From: Misgurnus anguillicaudatus | Lineage: Eukaryota > Chordata > Actinopteri > Cypriniformes > Cobitidae | Direction of reading: 5' to 3' | Length of the DNA: 64,000 nucleotides | Assembly: GCF_027580225.2 (NCBI RefSeq) | Contig: NC_073339.2 | Location: 42,204,501 to 42,268,500 of the forward strand | In this document: positions 1 through 12,402 of the stretch, one piece after another | How the letters are laid out: each line of letters opens with the position of its first letter | Numbering within the stretch: position 1 is the stretch's first letter | The notes under the pieces: model-generated | Databases searched by the model: none | Told to the model about the DNA's origin: nothing | Seen by the model: the letters and a program-made list of their open reading frames with translations, nothing else | Made by a program: the position numbers and the translations under genes

Positions 1-2601
1 CATTTTAGTTTTTCAACGTTTTTTGGGCAAGGACCCCTAGATGAGAGAGGCATGGAGCAGGGACCCCCTGAAATTAAATGTGTAAAAGAGATATTTAAGT
101 AAAGCCCGATTTATAGTCATGCGTAAAACTCTACGGCGTAGGTTATCCGTAGCCTGGCATGCACCTCGCAAAATTTTTAACAGCGCGTCAGTTCTGCATG
201 GATCGCAAGTGCTGTGATTGGTCCATCAGAACCCCGACTGTCAGATAAAAACAAACTGCATCATAGGTATTTCCGTTTGCGATGGTGAAAACAAAGATGA
301 GCCAAGTAAAGGAGTGATTTAACTCAAATTCGAACAAAAGTCGCTTTATTTACTTCCATCATTGCTGGTCTTCTCAAATCATACACAAAAAGTTGCTGTT
401 TCTTCTTCGTTTGTGGATTAAAGGATAATTCCGGTATTTAACACTTTGAGTCTCATTTCTGGTTTGTTTTGGATGAACCACAGCGATGGACACAGAAATC
501 CCGACAATGGGTCGTGTCCCGACCCCTCGACCCATCCAGAAGCGTCTCTTGACTGCCCCAGAACGGAAGTCAATGGCCATGCACAAACACGTCATCAAAA
601 CAACACTTAAAGTTCGTTTTCAAAACTGTGCTACTCACCGAGTGGTTCGTGGTGTTCGTTGATGATTAAAACAAGTTGTGTAGCGAAATACAGTTTCTGT
701 CGCGTTTTATTTGGCATTTTGTAAAATTCCATTGACATCTCTTGGAAGACTGTTTGCTCGCTGATATATCACTCCGCCGCCGGGAAACAGAAAAGGGGCT
801 GTTTACATGTGGTTGTAGTTTTTTCGCTCGGTTTTACTCAGAAGAAATTTTTCCCATAATTGTAGGGCTGGACCAGAATATTTGAATATTCGTTCCGTGG
901 GTAGACATTCGATTTTCAGTTTTGAGATTCGAATATATATATGAATATTTTACAGTGTTAATACAGAGCTTTTGCCAAGCAGGAAGTGCCCTTCACGCTC
1001 CCACTCTATAGGTGGCGCAGAGAGACCAACATCCATAGCCAACAGCCACCAAACGCACACCAGTGGAAGAGATCTCCTCGAACAGAAAGCGCGCTTCCTG
1101 CTTTGGCATTCACGCTATTAGTGTTGTAAATAACGTTCAGTTTCTTGCAAAAACTGATTGATTTGCTTCACAAGAAGTCAATATGTCACACGGAGTTATG
1201 GGGGATTACTGTTGTATTGGATATATATGCTTTAGCTCTTAAAGTGTGGATCTGTTGACTTGCATGACGGAGCACTGGGGTTTCTGCAAAATATCTTCTG
1301 TATTGTTCTGCTGATGAAAAAAACATATTGGATGGTGTAAGTGTTATAAATAAACTTGATTTTGAAAGTATGCTACCGTTTTATTACAGTTTGTTGGACT
1401 ACGTTACGTTCATTCATGCTTCAGACTCAAATATAGAGCGGAAGTATATACGCGGTTGTGAGGTATCTGAAAAAATAGTTCCACTATAGCAAATAACACG
1501 GATTGAAATCATACATTGCGCCAATATATTTGTTTTTAATCATCAACGAATACCACAAACCACTCGGTGAGTAGTACAGTTTTGAAAATGAACGTTAAGT
1601 GTTGTTTTAATGACATTTTGTGCATGGCCATTGACTTCCATTCTGAAGCAGTCAAGAGACGCTTCTGAATGAGTCGAAAAGTCAAGACACGACCCATTGT
1701 CGGGGTTTCTGTGTCCATCACTGTAGTTCATCCAAAACAAACTAGAAATGAGACTCAAAGTGTTAAATACCGGAATTATCCTTTAACATGCCAAGCTTCT
1801 TCTTCATTGACGGTCTCGCTGCTACTGTGGTTACATACGTGTGTATACTGTCTACCAGCGGTCTGCACGTGTGTTTGCACGTCAAAGCGGACGACGACGC
1901 ACAACTATAACGAGACCTTAAGCAGTAAGGTATGAGGGGCTGCTTTTCGTATTAGGCACAACTATTGACCAATCAGAATCATAACTGTTTTATAAACACA
2001 AACACACAGCAATATTATTTTAAGATAGTACATTAGCACTCTAACGCATCCTGTTTCTGTACATGCATAATTTTCTCTGTATTATTTTTATTGATAAAGT
2101 AGATTTAGTTTAATTATTATTTTAAAGTATTTGCAGTGTATTACATTTTGATTTTACTGTGAGATGGATAATTACACATTTATCTGAACCTAAACATTCA
2201 GTTTATGAAGATGACTAATCATGTTGAATGGCACAAAGACTGTCTATTCTGGTGGATAGAGGCTGAGCAGAAGACGTCAGTGTAAAATGACCTTCAGTAA
2301 CCATATGCATTCAAGCACATGCGCAACTTGAAGGGAACATTGGTTGATATGTTTTGTATATGTTTTACATTTTTAACACAAAAAGCTTGATTAAACATTA
2401 TTTGGCAGTGTCCCCCTGTTGTTGCGCAGCGGACCCCCAGTTAAAGACCCATGGTATATAAAAACTGACAGGTATCAATCAGTCCATTTCAGACGATATG
2501 TGATGTTTGCCATCATGTGAACCCACAAGAACTTTCATTTCAAACTACCATTTTATCGTAGCAGTCCATCTGCTTTTTAAAAACAAGACGACAACACCTA
2601 C
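1..2601. other. MAD1L1 intron 9 (partial), repeat-filled
   Basis: No exon was found. The stretch holds hAT-like termini (GGACCCC-type sequence near 10-75 and 2405-2455, and a TAGGGCTGG-type end near 863) and the inverted-repeat element listed separately. Short ORFs here fall inside the repeats. Confidence 0.6.
400..1806. repeat. Long-inverted-repeat (foldback) element
   Basis: Bases about 400-672 reappear as the reverse complement at about 1533-1806, with a ~860-bp unrelated middle. Both arms contain AAAGGATAATTCCGGTAT and the GTGGTTCGTGGT/ACCACAAACCACTCGG block. The arms have diverged at the outer ends and no clear target duplication was seen. It looks like a non-autonomous DNA element. Confidence 0.7.
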
Positions 2602-2663
2602 CTAATATTAAGTCCGGTGATCTGGCCGATGTTTTCCCATGCCTTCAGTTCATGTTCCAATTT
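2602..2663 (-). CDS. mad1l1: MAD1L1 exon 9 (last exon in window)
   Basis: 62 nt, [20 protein letters not shown] plus AG; acceptor CTTTTAG, donor AG|GTAGGT. It matches human AKLQSWERLDQTMGLSIR. The next exon was not found to the left. Confidence 0.88.
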
Positions 2664-5600
2664 CTAAAAGATAGCAAAACACATTTACAAACAGTGAGTA
2701 AACCGTACACAACATCTGCAGTCCTAAACACTTTATGCAGAATGCACCTGCTACCAAAAAACATAAAAAATTCAAAACATAACCCATAACAATTTCTTTT
2801 AAAAAGAGTCTAATATAAGACCATCACGTCTTGGCGAGCACTCTGTACATAGGCTGTTGTTGCTACAGACATACTAAATCATTGTAAACCAGCTTGATTA
2901 GATAGATGAATAGATGGGATAGATGGACAGATAGATGGATAACCTCTTTCTCTAACTCCAGTTTAAGTTTCTCTTCCATCACTCTTTCCATTCTCTCCAA
3001 TTTCCTCCTCAGGCCCTCCGTCTCCTCTTTCAGCAGGCTGCTGTTCTCTTTCGTCTCTCTGAATGGTGAGATAAAAAAGAAATGAAGAAATAAATGATCT
3101 TGACACTATTATTATCACCAATATCATCTAGATGTGCATCTACCAGACTGGTTGATTTATCTGTACCGTAAGAAAGAGTTCTCCTCCCGCAGGCGTTTAA
3201 TCTCTCGCTCCAGCTCAGGAAATCGGGCCACTTCAGACTTCATGTTCTTCACGATCACAGAGTCTTGCTCCTGCAGAGCCAAACGCCTCTCCAGCTCCTG
3301 TGGACGGACAACATTGATTAAACTCTCACAGATAAAGGCCAAAGTATGGTTAATTTTTTACGAGTACACAAGTTTTCGTCATCAGATTTTGCACACTGCC
3401 AGATTTTAGAAACCCTGGGAACATTGTACGCGTAGCTTACGCATGCACATACAGGAGAATGTAGTATGTAACCCAGAAAATGTGTTGCATTTTGTCGCAA
3501 TGCGTATGCGTCGAACATCTGTGTACAGGTACAAGTCAAATAAAATATGCATTGAAGGCTGTGCATTCGACCATGCACGTACGTTCGCGTACACGTAAAA
3601 AACAGACTATACTCCAGGCGTTAAGTTGTTTTAATATAACTGTCAGTGATCTGTCAGCAAAACCGTAGATATTTATACAACAATACAATAGCTGCAATAG
3701 CTGTACCTTAATCTTAAGTTCACTATCTGTGCTGGTGGACTGAGATGACTGCATGTTCTGGTACTTCTGACTCAGGTCCTGGAATTTCCTATAGGCATGA
3801 GATGTGAAAATAAAGTACATTCTGATAGATCCTATGTGTTTAATAAAATCATTAAATAAATGTGTTTTTGCATCAAACAGAGATTATGATAAAATGAGTG
3901 CACGTCTGCTCATACTTGCGCTGCACATCCAGTTGTTCCTGCAGGGCCTGGATCTCCAGGTTCTGAGTGGAGAATTTGGACTCCTGAATCTGGATCTGTT
4001 GATTGAGCCTCCGTGTCTCGTCTTTCAACTCACTGATCGTCTACAAAACAGAGAGTGTAGTGGCAAAAAGCCTTAGCTTGAATCTTCAGAGGCAAAGGTT
4101 CCAGGTGCCAAACAAAAATTACTTTATTCGCTCGAGCCAACAAAGTAAGACGATCAAAAAATCCCTCAAAGAGGTGCTAAAAGATCATCTGCCCTACCAA
4201 CATCTGACTCCATTTTTATGCAGTAAGATTAAACACTTCTTTATTGACTTAATTGACCACAATTTACTTATATACAGTTTTATTAATTTATTACAGTTTA
4301 TTAATTGACTTATTTACAATGTTCCACTTATATACAGTATACAAGTGGAAAATTGAGCATGTGCATATCGCAATACACACATTGCAATCATTTGCAATAA
4401 CTGAGTGATTTTAATATTTCAAAAAGTTATGTTTAGTCAAAATTTTAAGTCAAAAGATTTAGAAGACAGACTGTTGAAACCGAGAGAATGAGTTTGCTTT
4501 ATTTAAATATACTTTATTGTTATTATTCAAATTGATTTTAAACTCAAAGCATTACTTTATTATTGCATATCGTGTATGTTTGCTTTGAAGTTATACTGTG
4601 CACTTAAAGTTGACAAAATTACATATTATAAAACAGCTCGTTCTGGTTCTTTATTCTCATTGGTTGAAACGCGTTCTAAGCCGTGATAAAATACCCCGGT
4701 AAACCCACGGTTCAGACCGCATCACAAGTATCACTGTGCCACTGTTGCTGCGTACTGATTTATGAAAATAAACACCAGTCTTTAATCATTTTTTAATTAT
4801 TCTACCTTTGCACAATTATGGCGATATCCAGATAAATGTCAATAAATATTGTTGAGTAATTTCGTCAATAAAGAGAAAACGTTCTCCGAGTTGTTTTTGT
4901 CTTATTGATATTTCCGCTATTATCCACTAGATGGCAATCTTACCCAACTTAAACACTAACGCATTCACTCGACACAACAGCGTTGTGGTGGATTTAGCGT
5001 GACGTGTAAGTTTTGATCAGGATCTGAATCTGATCTTACAAAGTTCTTCACAAAAATTGAATTATCTCTTTTAGCTGAAAATTTGAGAGGTATTATAAGA
5101 GAACAAATGAAGGTAGGATGAAACGTTTTTTGATGTTGTTGGAAAGCGGATGGACTGTTCTTTCATTTGATATTTTATGTTTATTTAAAGAAGATAATTT
5201 TTCTGTAAGGCATTCAACTAAAACTGGGTGGCAACTAGTGATGCACCGATGTATCGGCCGCCGATATTTATCGGCCGTTTTTTGATTAATTTGAAACCAT
5301 CGGCATATCGGCTATAGCATGAGAAAGGCCGATACCTATTGTTTATTAATTAACTGCATAAAGAAATCCATTATATGTAAAAAAAATTGTTGTTAATTAA
5401 ATAAATGCTGAATAGCAAAACCACCTTTGAAGGTTGTCATGCTGTCTTATTATATTTGTTTTAGCTTAATTTGTGCCTCTCTTATTATGTTGGTCAGTTG
5501 AATGTTAATTAGATCCAATCCATGTTCAGTAAAAATTATTTAATGCAGAAATAAACTAGCAAAAAGACCAACTATATAGTATTGTATACAAGTGTTTAAT

Positions 5601-8600
5601 ATCGGTATCGGCCAGAAGTTGTCTGTTTATATCGGTATCGGACAAAAAAAATCCTATCGGTGCATCCCTAGTGGCAACTTAAAAAAAAAACGCTGACAGG
5701 AAAGAGTTAAGCATGCTTCCAAGCATATTTGATCATCACTTCAACAGTTGCACGATATAAATGTTAATGTATATTTTAGATGAATGTTGATATATATAAA
5801 TAAACACCACAGTCTTTAATCATATTTTCATTGCACCTTTGCTGCGTCTGTGTTGCTTGAGAATTGCGCTCTGTTGCAGCCACACTTGATTCTGAGGAAC
5901 TACTTTGTTTGGCGGAAGAGTAATATTTGTACTAATATAATTACAACTTATTTGTGTTTTATTTTGTGAAACCCTGCTAAGCATATGATGTAACCGTTTT
6001 TATAAATGCCATAAACCCTGCAAAACAGTGGGTTACCAGTGCATTTTATAACAGCTAAGGGGGTTTAGGCAACAACGCCCCTTAGCTGTTATAAAATGCA
6101 CTGGTAACCCACTGCTTTGCGGGTTTATTGCTTTATTTTCCCCTCCAGGTTATTGGACCAAAGGCACATATGACTTATTCCACTGGACCCTCAGTTGCCT
6201 TTTGCTTTTCTCCATTTAAATACATGAACACAGACACACAATCATACCTGGTCTGCCTCTGTAAGTTTGACGTCTTTTTCACTAGCTCTCTTCTGTAGAT
6301 CCTCAAGGTTACGCTTCAGAGTCTTGTTGTTGTCCACTTGTTCATTAAGAGTTTGCTTTGCTTTCTCTTCTCTTTCTTCCAGACGTTTGATCTTCATCAG
6401 CAACTCCCGGTTACGGTCAACTTCCCTCTGTAAATGTAGGGCACACACAGCGGATTTGTTTTTTCACAGTAGAGATTGAACTGTGTAGTTTTAAACACTT
6501 CAAAAACACCCTAAAGGGTTTTGTTTAGGGTTCCTGTAGACCACAAATGTACATATCTACATAGCTATTTAAGTGCTTTCTTATGTGAAACTTTACGCCA
6601 CAATGTGAAGACTTAAATGTCAATTACAAGTTTAATACGTAAGGCTATGGGTTTGTTCAAATTCCTAGCTATATGTTTGAATGGGACTAACCAACATACT
6701 TGTCTTACTTTGCAGGCACCACTAATAATAGAAAACAAAAAAGGTCAATATTACCAGCTTATCATTAGTCCACCTATCAAAGGGATGGTCTGACACACAG
6801 GAATACATAGGAGAACAACAAAATCCATCAATTACCTGTAAGTCTCTGGAGCTGCTGTTTGCCTCTTTCTCCAGCTCGATACGGGCCCGTTTATGACTGA
6901 GCTCCATCTGCTGTTTCTCTTGAGTGAGCTGCAGCAGGCTGGTGTGAGAACGGATGCGCTCGGCTGCCTCCTCCATCTACCAGCATTACAACATATTCAA
7001 TAATCTGCTTTATGTTTAATTGTATAGTTCACATTAGGGCTGCAGCTATCGATTCTTTTTGTAATCGATTAATCTAGCACTGAATCGATCGATTAATCGA
7101 GTAATCGGATAAAATTTTTGTGTGTGTTTTTAAACAACCAAAACAAATAATGCATAACGAAAATGACATGGCTGTAAAATGTTAAAGCATTTGGCTTTTA
7201 TTTCTAAAACAAAACAGAGGTATTGGCATTTGGCTGCAAAAAATAGTCTATTTATTTCCATTTTTACCCATTTAGTGTTTATAAGTGCCAGTGCCAACAA
7301 TTAAGCACTTTAATTTATTAATATGCACAACAGGTTTCATGCTGTATTCTAGCCCTTACATCAAAGTAAATATCTGGTTAATGTACATGTCTACACCTGC
7401 AGCATTTACCATTACTAACAAATAATATATCATTTCTGGGTTGAGCCTATTTGCTATAGTATCAACCTGTGTGTGTGCGCGCACGTGCACACACACACAC
7501 ACATGCACGCGTGCTGCGCATGAGGAAGAGTGACACCCCAGTCAGACGTTTAGTTGCTTCATTGCATTTTGGTACTGCAGAAATACATACATTCATTTTC
7601 AATAGAACGCTGCATTGGGTTTGCATCACTTGCATTGCGGTGCATTTTAGGTTAAGAATCCGTTCGAAAAATCATAACATCACGTCCCGCTCTATACAGT
7701 GAATGCATGCAGCTGAAATTATTGTTGCGTGGCTACATAAAAGTTTAAGCATATGTGATGCATTACGCGATCGGTCTGACTCGCGTGAGAGAGAGACAAG
7801 GGTGCATGCATGTGTGTGAAGGGGTTCTTTTTTAAGCTTCTCTCTTGCAATTGACCGTGAATACGTTTAGTAATTAAAAACATCAAAGCTAAACATCATA
7901 TCTAGTCAAACCGCATAACGACATCGCTACAAATACATTATGGGATTAAAATCAGCGGAAGCTACGTTACCTTGTTTCAGAGACGCTTGGTGACACACCA
8001 GTGGATGTGTTTCATTCCTGCAAGCCATCCGTTTTCATTTCAGATGCTGAATGTAATGTAATGATAAGAATAATGATCCCAAACTTTAGACTTTCTCTCT
8101 CTCTGCCGTTTATGGACATATTTACTCTCCGCCATCGCGCCAACTAAATTCAAAATGTATCACGCGCTATGATGTGCTTCCTGAACATTGAACAACGGTC
8201 CGTGTGAATCAGATCTCGGCGCGTGTAGGAATTTAACGAGGCTTCGAGGCAGAATTTTTGCCTCGAGGAATTTTTTGAATCGAGTTAATCGAGTAACTCG
8301 ATGAATCGTTGCAGCCCTAGTTCACATATTGATTTAAATCACATTTACACTAAAAAGGATTATTTATAACATAAAATAAAATCTTACAATCTCTATACAA
8401 ATGTAAAAATATCATCCAGTGAATAAATTACTTACAAGTATGTCAATAGGTTTTCCTGTAGCTGGTAGTGAATGGCACTAATAAAGCATAGGTTTGATTC
8501 CCAGGTAATGCATGTACTGATACAATATAAAGTCTGTGCATTGTGAAACACATCGGATGAAAGTGTTTCACAAATACATAAAAATTCTTCTATTACACAC

Positions 8601-10016
8601 TGATGTATTTATTGACATTTCAGGGTTTATATGCATATAAATTGGTGCATTCAATGTTACTTTCATTTATTATTGTTGCATACTTAATCCTCTAAACCAG
8701 TGGTTTTCAAACTGGGGGCCGGGGCCCCCAGGGGGGCCGCGAGATGGTGCCAGGGGGGCCCCAGTTTTATGACATTTTATGAAATACATTAAAGGAATAG
8801 TCTACTCATTTTCAATATTAAAATATGTTATTACCTTAACTAAGAATTGTTGATACATCCCTCTATCATCTGTGTGCGTGCACGTAAGCGCTGGAGCGCG
8901 CTGCGACGCTTCGATAGCATTTAGCTTAGCCCCATTCATTCAATGGTACCATTTAGAGATAAAGTTAGAAGTGACCAAACACATCAACGTTAGTTCTACG
9001 AGCAAGTTTGGTGGTACAAAATAAAATGTAGTGCTTTTCTAAGTGGATTTAAAAGAGGAACTATATTTTATGGCGTAATAGCACTTTTGGGAGTACTTCG
9101 ACTCTGCGCAGTAACACCCTCCCTCTCCCATTATGAGCAGTAACACCCTCCCTCTCCCATTATGAGAGTGAGAAGGGGAGCGGACTTTTCAGGCGAGTCG
9201 AAGTACTCCCAAAAGTGCTAATTACGCCATAAAATATAGTTCCTCTTTTAAATCCGCTTAGAAAAGCGCTACGTTTTATTTTGTACCACCAAACTTGCTC
9301 GTAGAACTACTCGTCTTAAATAGGAAAAACGTTGATGTGTTTGGTCACTTCTACCTTTATCTCTAAATGGTACCATTGAATGAATGGGGCTAAGCTAAAT
9401 GCTATTGAAGCGTCGCAGCGCGCTCCAGCGCTTACGTGCACACACACAGATGATAGAGGGATGTATCAACAATTCTTAGTTAAAATAATAACATATTTTA
9501 ATATTGTAAAGGAGTAGACTGTTCCTTTAATTTATCATGAATTCTTTGTAATTAAACCTAAAAAAATAAGGCTACTAACCAAAAGCACTACTTTTTTGTA
9601 TAATTTAATGTTTTTTTTATTAAAATGTTGAGTTTTAGAAAAAATTTTGTCACAAATTTTCTTTGAGGGGCCGCAAAGGAATGCACCGTAGACAAGGGGG
9701 GCCGCACGCTGAAAAGGTTTGGGAACCACTGCTCTAAACTACACACCAATATTATTTAAGGATTTAAAATAGACTCTATTTTATAAAGTCACTGAGGAAG
9801 TTGAAAACTCAGATTTTATCAAGAAAAAGGAGATGAATGAAGAAAGGACTTGCCTCTACTCTTTTAGTATAAAGTTTCTGAAGGTCACTTCTGCCATAGG
9901 CTGGCTCGGCCTCCAGTACGGAGCGCTCTGATATCAAACTTTTAAAAGATTTAAGCGTGGAGATGATCGTGGTGTCATCTTCCATATCATCCATAATGAC
10001 AAGATCTCTTGAAGGC
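2602..10016 (-). CDS. mad1l1: MAD1L1 (mitotic arrest deficient 1-like 1), 5' half of gene, exons 2-9
   Basis: Spindle-assembly-checkpoint coiled-coil protein. In the family it homodimerises, recruits MAD2 to unattached kinetochores and also sits at nuclear pores. Eight coding exons on the minus strand join in phase to about 325 residues, roughly 45% of the usual ~720. The start [20 protein letters not shown] resembles the human N-terminus, and [13 protein letters not shown] and [17 protein letters not shown] are near-identical to human MAD1. The whole visible part reads as heptad-rich coiled coil full of E, K, Q, R and L. The MAD2-binding and RWD-like C-terminal parts are not present and must lie left of the window. 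CDS exons: 9854-9994, 6836-6976, 6248-6427, 3916-4040, 3707-3788, 3167-3297, 2944-3058, 2602-2663. Introns are unusually TE-rich. Confidence 0.93.
2944..3058 (-). CDS. mad1l1: MAD1L1 exon 8
   Basis: 115 nt, (R)[12 protein letters not shown] to KLELEKE; acceptor CATTCAG, donor GAG|GTTATC (weak, next to a GATA-rich stretch). It aligns with human RETNGLLQEELEGLQ. Confidence 0.88.
3167..3297 (-). CDS. mad1l1: MAD1L1 exon 7
   Basis: 131 nt, [11 protein letters not shown] to LREENSFL plus two bases of an Arg codon; acceptor TCCACAG, donor ACG|GTACAG. It carries the strongly conserved VIVKNMKSE segment. Confidence 0.93.
3707..3788 (-). CDS. mad1l1: MAD1L1 exon 6
   Basis: 82 nt completing a Lys codon, then FQDLSQKYQ to SELKIK; acceptor CCTATAG, donor AAG|GTACAG. 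Confidence 0.9.
3916..4040 (-). CDS. mad1l1: MAD1L1 exon 5
   Basis: 125 nt, [11 protein letters not shown] to EQLDVQR plus two bases (phase 2); acceptor TTTGTAG, donor CAA|GTATGAG. Confidence 0.9.
5236..5670. mobile_element. hAT-type miniature element with exact 8-bp TSD
   Basis: Termini TAGTGATGCACCGAT and ATCGGTGCATCCCTA are inverted repeats, and GTGGCAAC flanks both sides (5228-5235 and 5671-5678). The 8-bp duplication is the hAT signature. No transposase remains. It lies in MAD1L1 intron 4. Confidence 0.9.
6010..6130. repeat. Short hairpin inverted repeat
   Basis: About 53-nt arms (from CATAAACCCTGCAAAACAG, reverse-complemented at 6076-6130) are nearly perfect around a short loop. Probably a MITE relic in MAD1L1 intron 4. 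Confidence 0.8.
6248..6427 (-). CDS. mad1l1: MAD1L1 exon 4
   Basis: 60 codons, [10 protein letters not shown] to KLTEADQ, phase 0; acceptor TTTACAG, donor CAG|GTATGA. REVDRN matches human EREVDRNQELL. Confidence 0.93.
6836..6976 (-). CDS. mad1l1: MAD1L1 exon 3
   Basis: 47 codons from [10 protein letters not shown] to SSSRDLQ, phase 0 at both ends; acceptor CTGGTAG, donor CAG|GTAATT. It contains the conserved MELSHKRAR block. Confidence 0.93.
7035..8319. mobile_element. hAT element (ATCGATTAATCGAGTAA subterminal type), 8-bp TSD
   Basis: Termini TAGGGCTGCAGCTATCGATT and AATCGTTGCAGCCCTA, with GTTCACAT duplicated at 7027-7034 and 8320-8327. It is about 1.29 kb with no surviving transposase, and includes a (CA)n stretch near 7490. 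It lies in MAD1L1 intron 2. Confidence 0.92.
8460..8645 (+). repeat. tRNA-derived SINE relic
   Basis: GTAGCTGGTAGTG resembles a degenerate A box and GGTTTGATTCCCAGG a B box. GTAATGCATGTACTGATA follows, the usual body of cyprinid SINEs. It is degraded. Confidence 0.55.
8698..9731. mobile_element. hAT element (CAGTGGTTTTCAAACTGGGG type), 8-bp TSD
   Basis: Termini CAGTGGTTTTCAAAC and TTTGGGAACCACTG are flanked by CTCTAAAC on both sides (8690-8697, 9732-9739). A TTAA foldback element occupies most of its interior, so the hAT insertion came first. Confidence 0.92.
8789..9530. mobile_element. TTAA-flanked foldback element, copy 1, nested in hAT
   Basis: TTAAAGGAATAGTCTACTC... pairs with ...GAGTAGACTGTTCCTTTAA. 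The arms are ~330 bp inverted copies of each other. TTAA at both ends suggests piggyBac-like target use. A second copy lies in PMM2 intron 4 (14193-14923). A short CCCTCCCTCTCCCATTATGAG duplication lies near the centre of this copy. Confidence 0.88.
9854..10016 (-). CDS. mad1l1: MAD1L1 exon 2 (start codon exon)
   Basis: ATG is at 9994-9992, after 22 nt of 5' UTR behind a GGCAG acceptor at 10017-10020. It encodes 47 residues ending TKRVE, phase 0. The donor is GCAAGT, not GT: a GC-AG intron with otherwise perfect consensus. Confidence 0.9.
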
Positions 10017-10989
10017 CTGCCATAAAATAAATTGCATGTAAATAAATCCTCAGAGTTACAATTGATGTGCTGTGCTATTTACTAGAAAACTTTCTTCTCA
10101 AAAAATAACTTTTTAAACTGAAAGTTAAAGTCACTACCCCAAACAAAAAGTCAAAAACAATAATAAATCCAACACTAGCTCAGCCATTTTCTCATGTCAA
10201 CAGTAACTCATGTCAACTTTTTGGGTACCTTTCTTATTGAGATAATTTATTAGGCATATCAATTAATCCCCTATAATCTGTTTAAAATATATGCATGCAA
10301 AAACTACTTAAAAACTGACAACACCAAGTCATATGAATAAACAGTATTTGTTTTATGGCCAACTGAGCAACTTCAACATGAATGTTGACTCTGAGTTGCC
10401 TTTTAGTCTGCAACAAATGCACAGAATATTTTGCTTACATCATCTGTCATTTTAAGATTAGAAAACTGTAAAGGTTTCTAAAAAAATGAAAGCCCCCCGC
10501 CCCCAAATGCTGTTGCTGTACACACAGATGTGCGATAACATCAGATTGTATTTATAAGCATGGCACTGAATGTTCATTATATTTATTTATCATGATTATT
10601 ATGTGGTACAAAAAGGCTTTTAAACTAATTTATTATTATGTCCACGTGGTAGTACCGTTACCAGTCAAATAAAAAAAAACATTAAACTCTCCCAGTAGTT
10701 TTTATTGTCAATCTTAACACTGCCTTGTAAGATAAATTAATTCACATTGACAGTGCACACACATTTACATTTAAACCGTTTGCCTGAGGTAAAAATAAAT
10801 GTTGACGCATTAATAAACGTTTTATAATGAATGCTAGCAGCTCAGTATGGTTTAGCTAGCCGTTCAGCTAACTTATCGCACTTGGAAAAAAACGTCTTAA
10901 ACCGCAGAGAACTAACGTTCATAGACACAATTATTTTTTGTCAAAATTATTTTCTTTTAAAATAACAATAATGTGACAAAAGCACATAC
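10017..10989. other. MAD1L1 intron 1, no recognised feature
   Basis: AT-rich intronic DNA. I see no exon, RNA gene or clear repeat. Confidence 0.4.
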
Positions 10990-11090
10990 CTAACTTCTTA
11001 CAGTTGTATGTCTGTCTCCCTCTCTCGTGTCTCTGGTTTGAATTTGCTGCAGTTTTGTTTTCGTTGGTTGAAAATATCAGAGCCACTGCT
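10990..11090 (-). promoter_or_regulatory. mad1l1: Candidate MAD1L1 non-coding exon 1 and promoter
   Basis: The ATG exon begins with a splice acceptor, so an upstream exon is required. A donor TTAG|GTATGTG is present at 10990 on the minus strand. The transcription start is not visible; the right boundary is a guess. No TATA box is evident. Confidence 0.45.
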
Positions 11091-11264
11091 TCATATGTCT
11101 GAGGAAATCATAGCGCCATCTGCACAGATGGAGGTAAAACGGCCTGAAACTAATCGAAATCAAAATCAGTGTGCAGTTATTAGGTGTGTTCAGCTTTGTG
11201 TTATGATATTTTAACATTCACCTGTTATCATATTTAACTGCATATGTTCACCTGTTATATTAAG

Positions 11265-11425
11265 TGTTCGACTTCAAGTGTAGCTGCGCAAACATGACAT
11301 CAACGTACCGCGAGAGGGAAACAAAAGCAGTGTTCTCAAATGGCTGTCTCGCGGTACTTTGATGTCAGTCTGATCAATCTGCGCAGCTCTGCATGAAGTC
11401 GATCACCTAATATTATAATAAATAT
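11265..11425. repeat. Inverted repeat in the MAD1L1-PMM2 interval
   Basis: CGACTTCAAGTGTAGCTGCGC...GACATCAACGTACCGCGAGA pairs imperfectly with TCTCGCGGTACTTTGATGTC...GCGCAGCTCTGCATGAAGTCG. Flanking ATTA/TAAT sequences suggest an old MITE. Confidence 0.65.
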
Positions 11426-12149
11426 ATTATAATAAAGTCGTGTGCTATTTCTCTTACGCTAATTTGAGAAAATCGGGGAAAATGTGTTTTTCAGTGCGTT
11501 TTATAATGAGTATCCATGTGAGTTTTGATATAATATAATAAAATGTTTAATGTTTACATTTCTCTAAAATCAACATTCTCTATGCACCAGCACCTCCTGT
11601 TGGCTAAATTGTTACAATAATGGGCATGTGTTTTCCTTTTTTTTTTATGTACACTTTACCCAAATTATATTGTCTGCATTTCTAGTCGTAAGTCATTACT
11701 GGTCGTATAAACACCAATGCATACATCATCATACTTCAAAAACATTTGGACAGTGTGTAAATATAGTTCCAGAATAGCATAAGTATTAAGAAAACTGTCA
11801 AAAAAGACAGAAACAAATCAGTAATGTAATTTCCTTATTTATTTAATGTCACAAGAACATATTATATCGTCACAGTAGATATTAGCAGCCAGAATAAATG
11901 TACATAAATCTTAGTTATTTTTAAACTGTGCTTTTTTTAAGTTTGTTTTAAGGGTTAAATAATAATTTAAAGACATTTAGAAAATATGAACATTTCTGGT
12001 AAGTCTTAATTTTATTTTTTCCACCTTTATTTAGGCAACATGAAACATACACGTTTGTACAAATAAAAGTATTAAACCTTTTTGTTATACAAAAAACACA
12101 ATAGAATAAAAACGAATAAAACGAGGAAAACCGGTTTTGTTGTTGAGAA

Positions 12150-12250
12150 AACGTCATGGGCACGTGGTGTAGTACGTTGGTACAGCCCACTACACTTCCG
12201 ACAACACGGAAGCTGTGACGTTGCACTGCTGCATGGATGAATTGAAACCT
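12150..12250 (+). promoter_or_regulatory. pmm2: Putative PMM2 promoter
   Basis: TATA-less region with an E-box CACGTG, two inverted ETS-like cores (CTTCCG and CGGAAG) and TGACG half-CRE sites, 80-180 bp before the PMM2 start codon. This suits a housekeeping promoter. The transcription start is inferred, not seen. Confidence 0.5.
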
Positions 12251-12327
12251 GCTGAAACTCACACACTGACAGTCTGACACAGAGATTTTGCAGGACTTCA
12301 CGAAAATCAGACATAAAATTACTTACA

Positions 12328-12402
12328 ATGGCCAATACAAACGTGGACACAACTACCTTGTGTCTGTTTGACGTGGACGGGACTTTAACAGCAGCTCGAC
12401 AG
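12328..12402 (+). CDS. pmm2: PMM2 exon 1 (coding part)
   Basis: 25 codons, [10 protein letters not shown] to TAARQ; the context ACAATGG is good and the donor is CAG|GTAACC. It holds the DVDGT catalytic motif. Confidence 0.95.
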
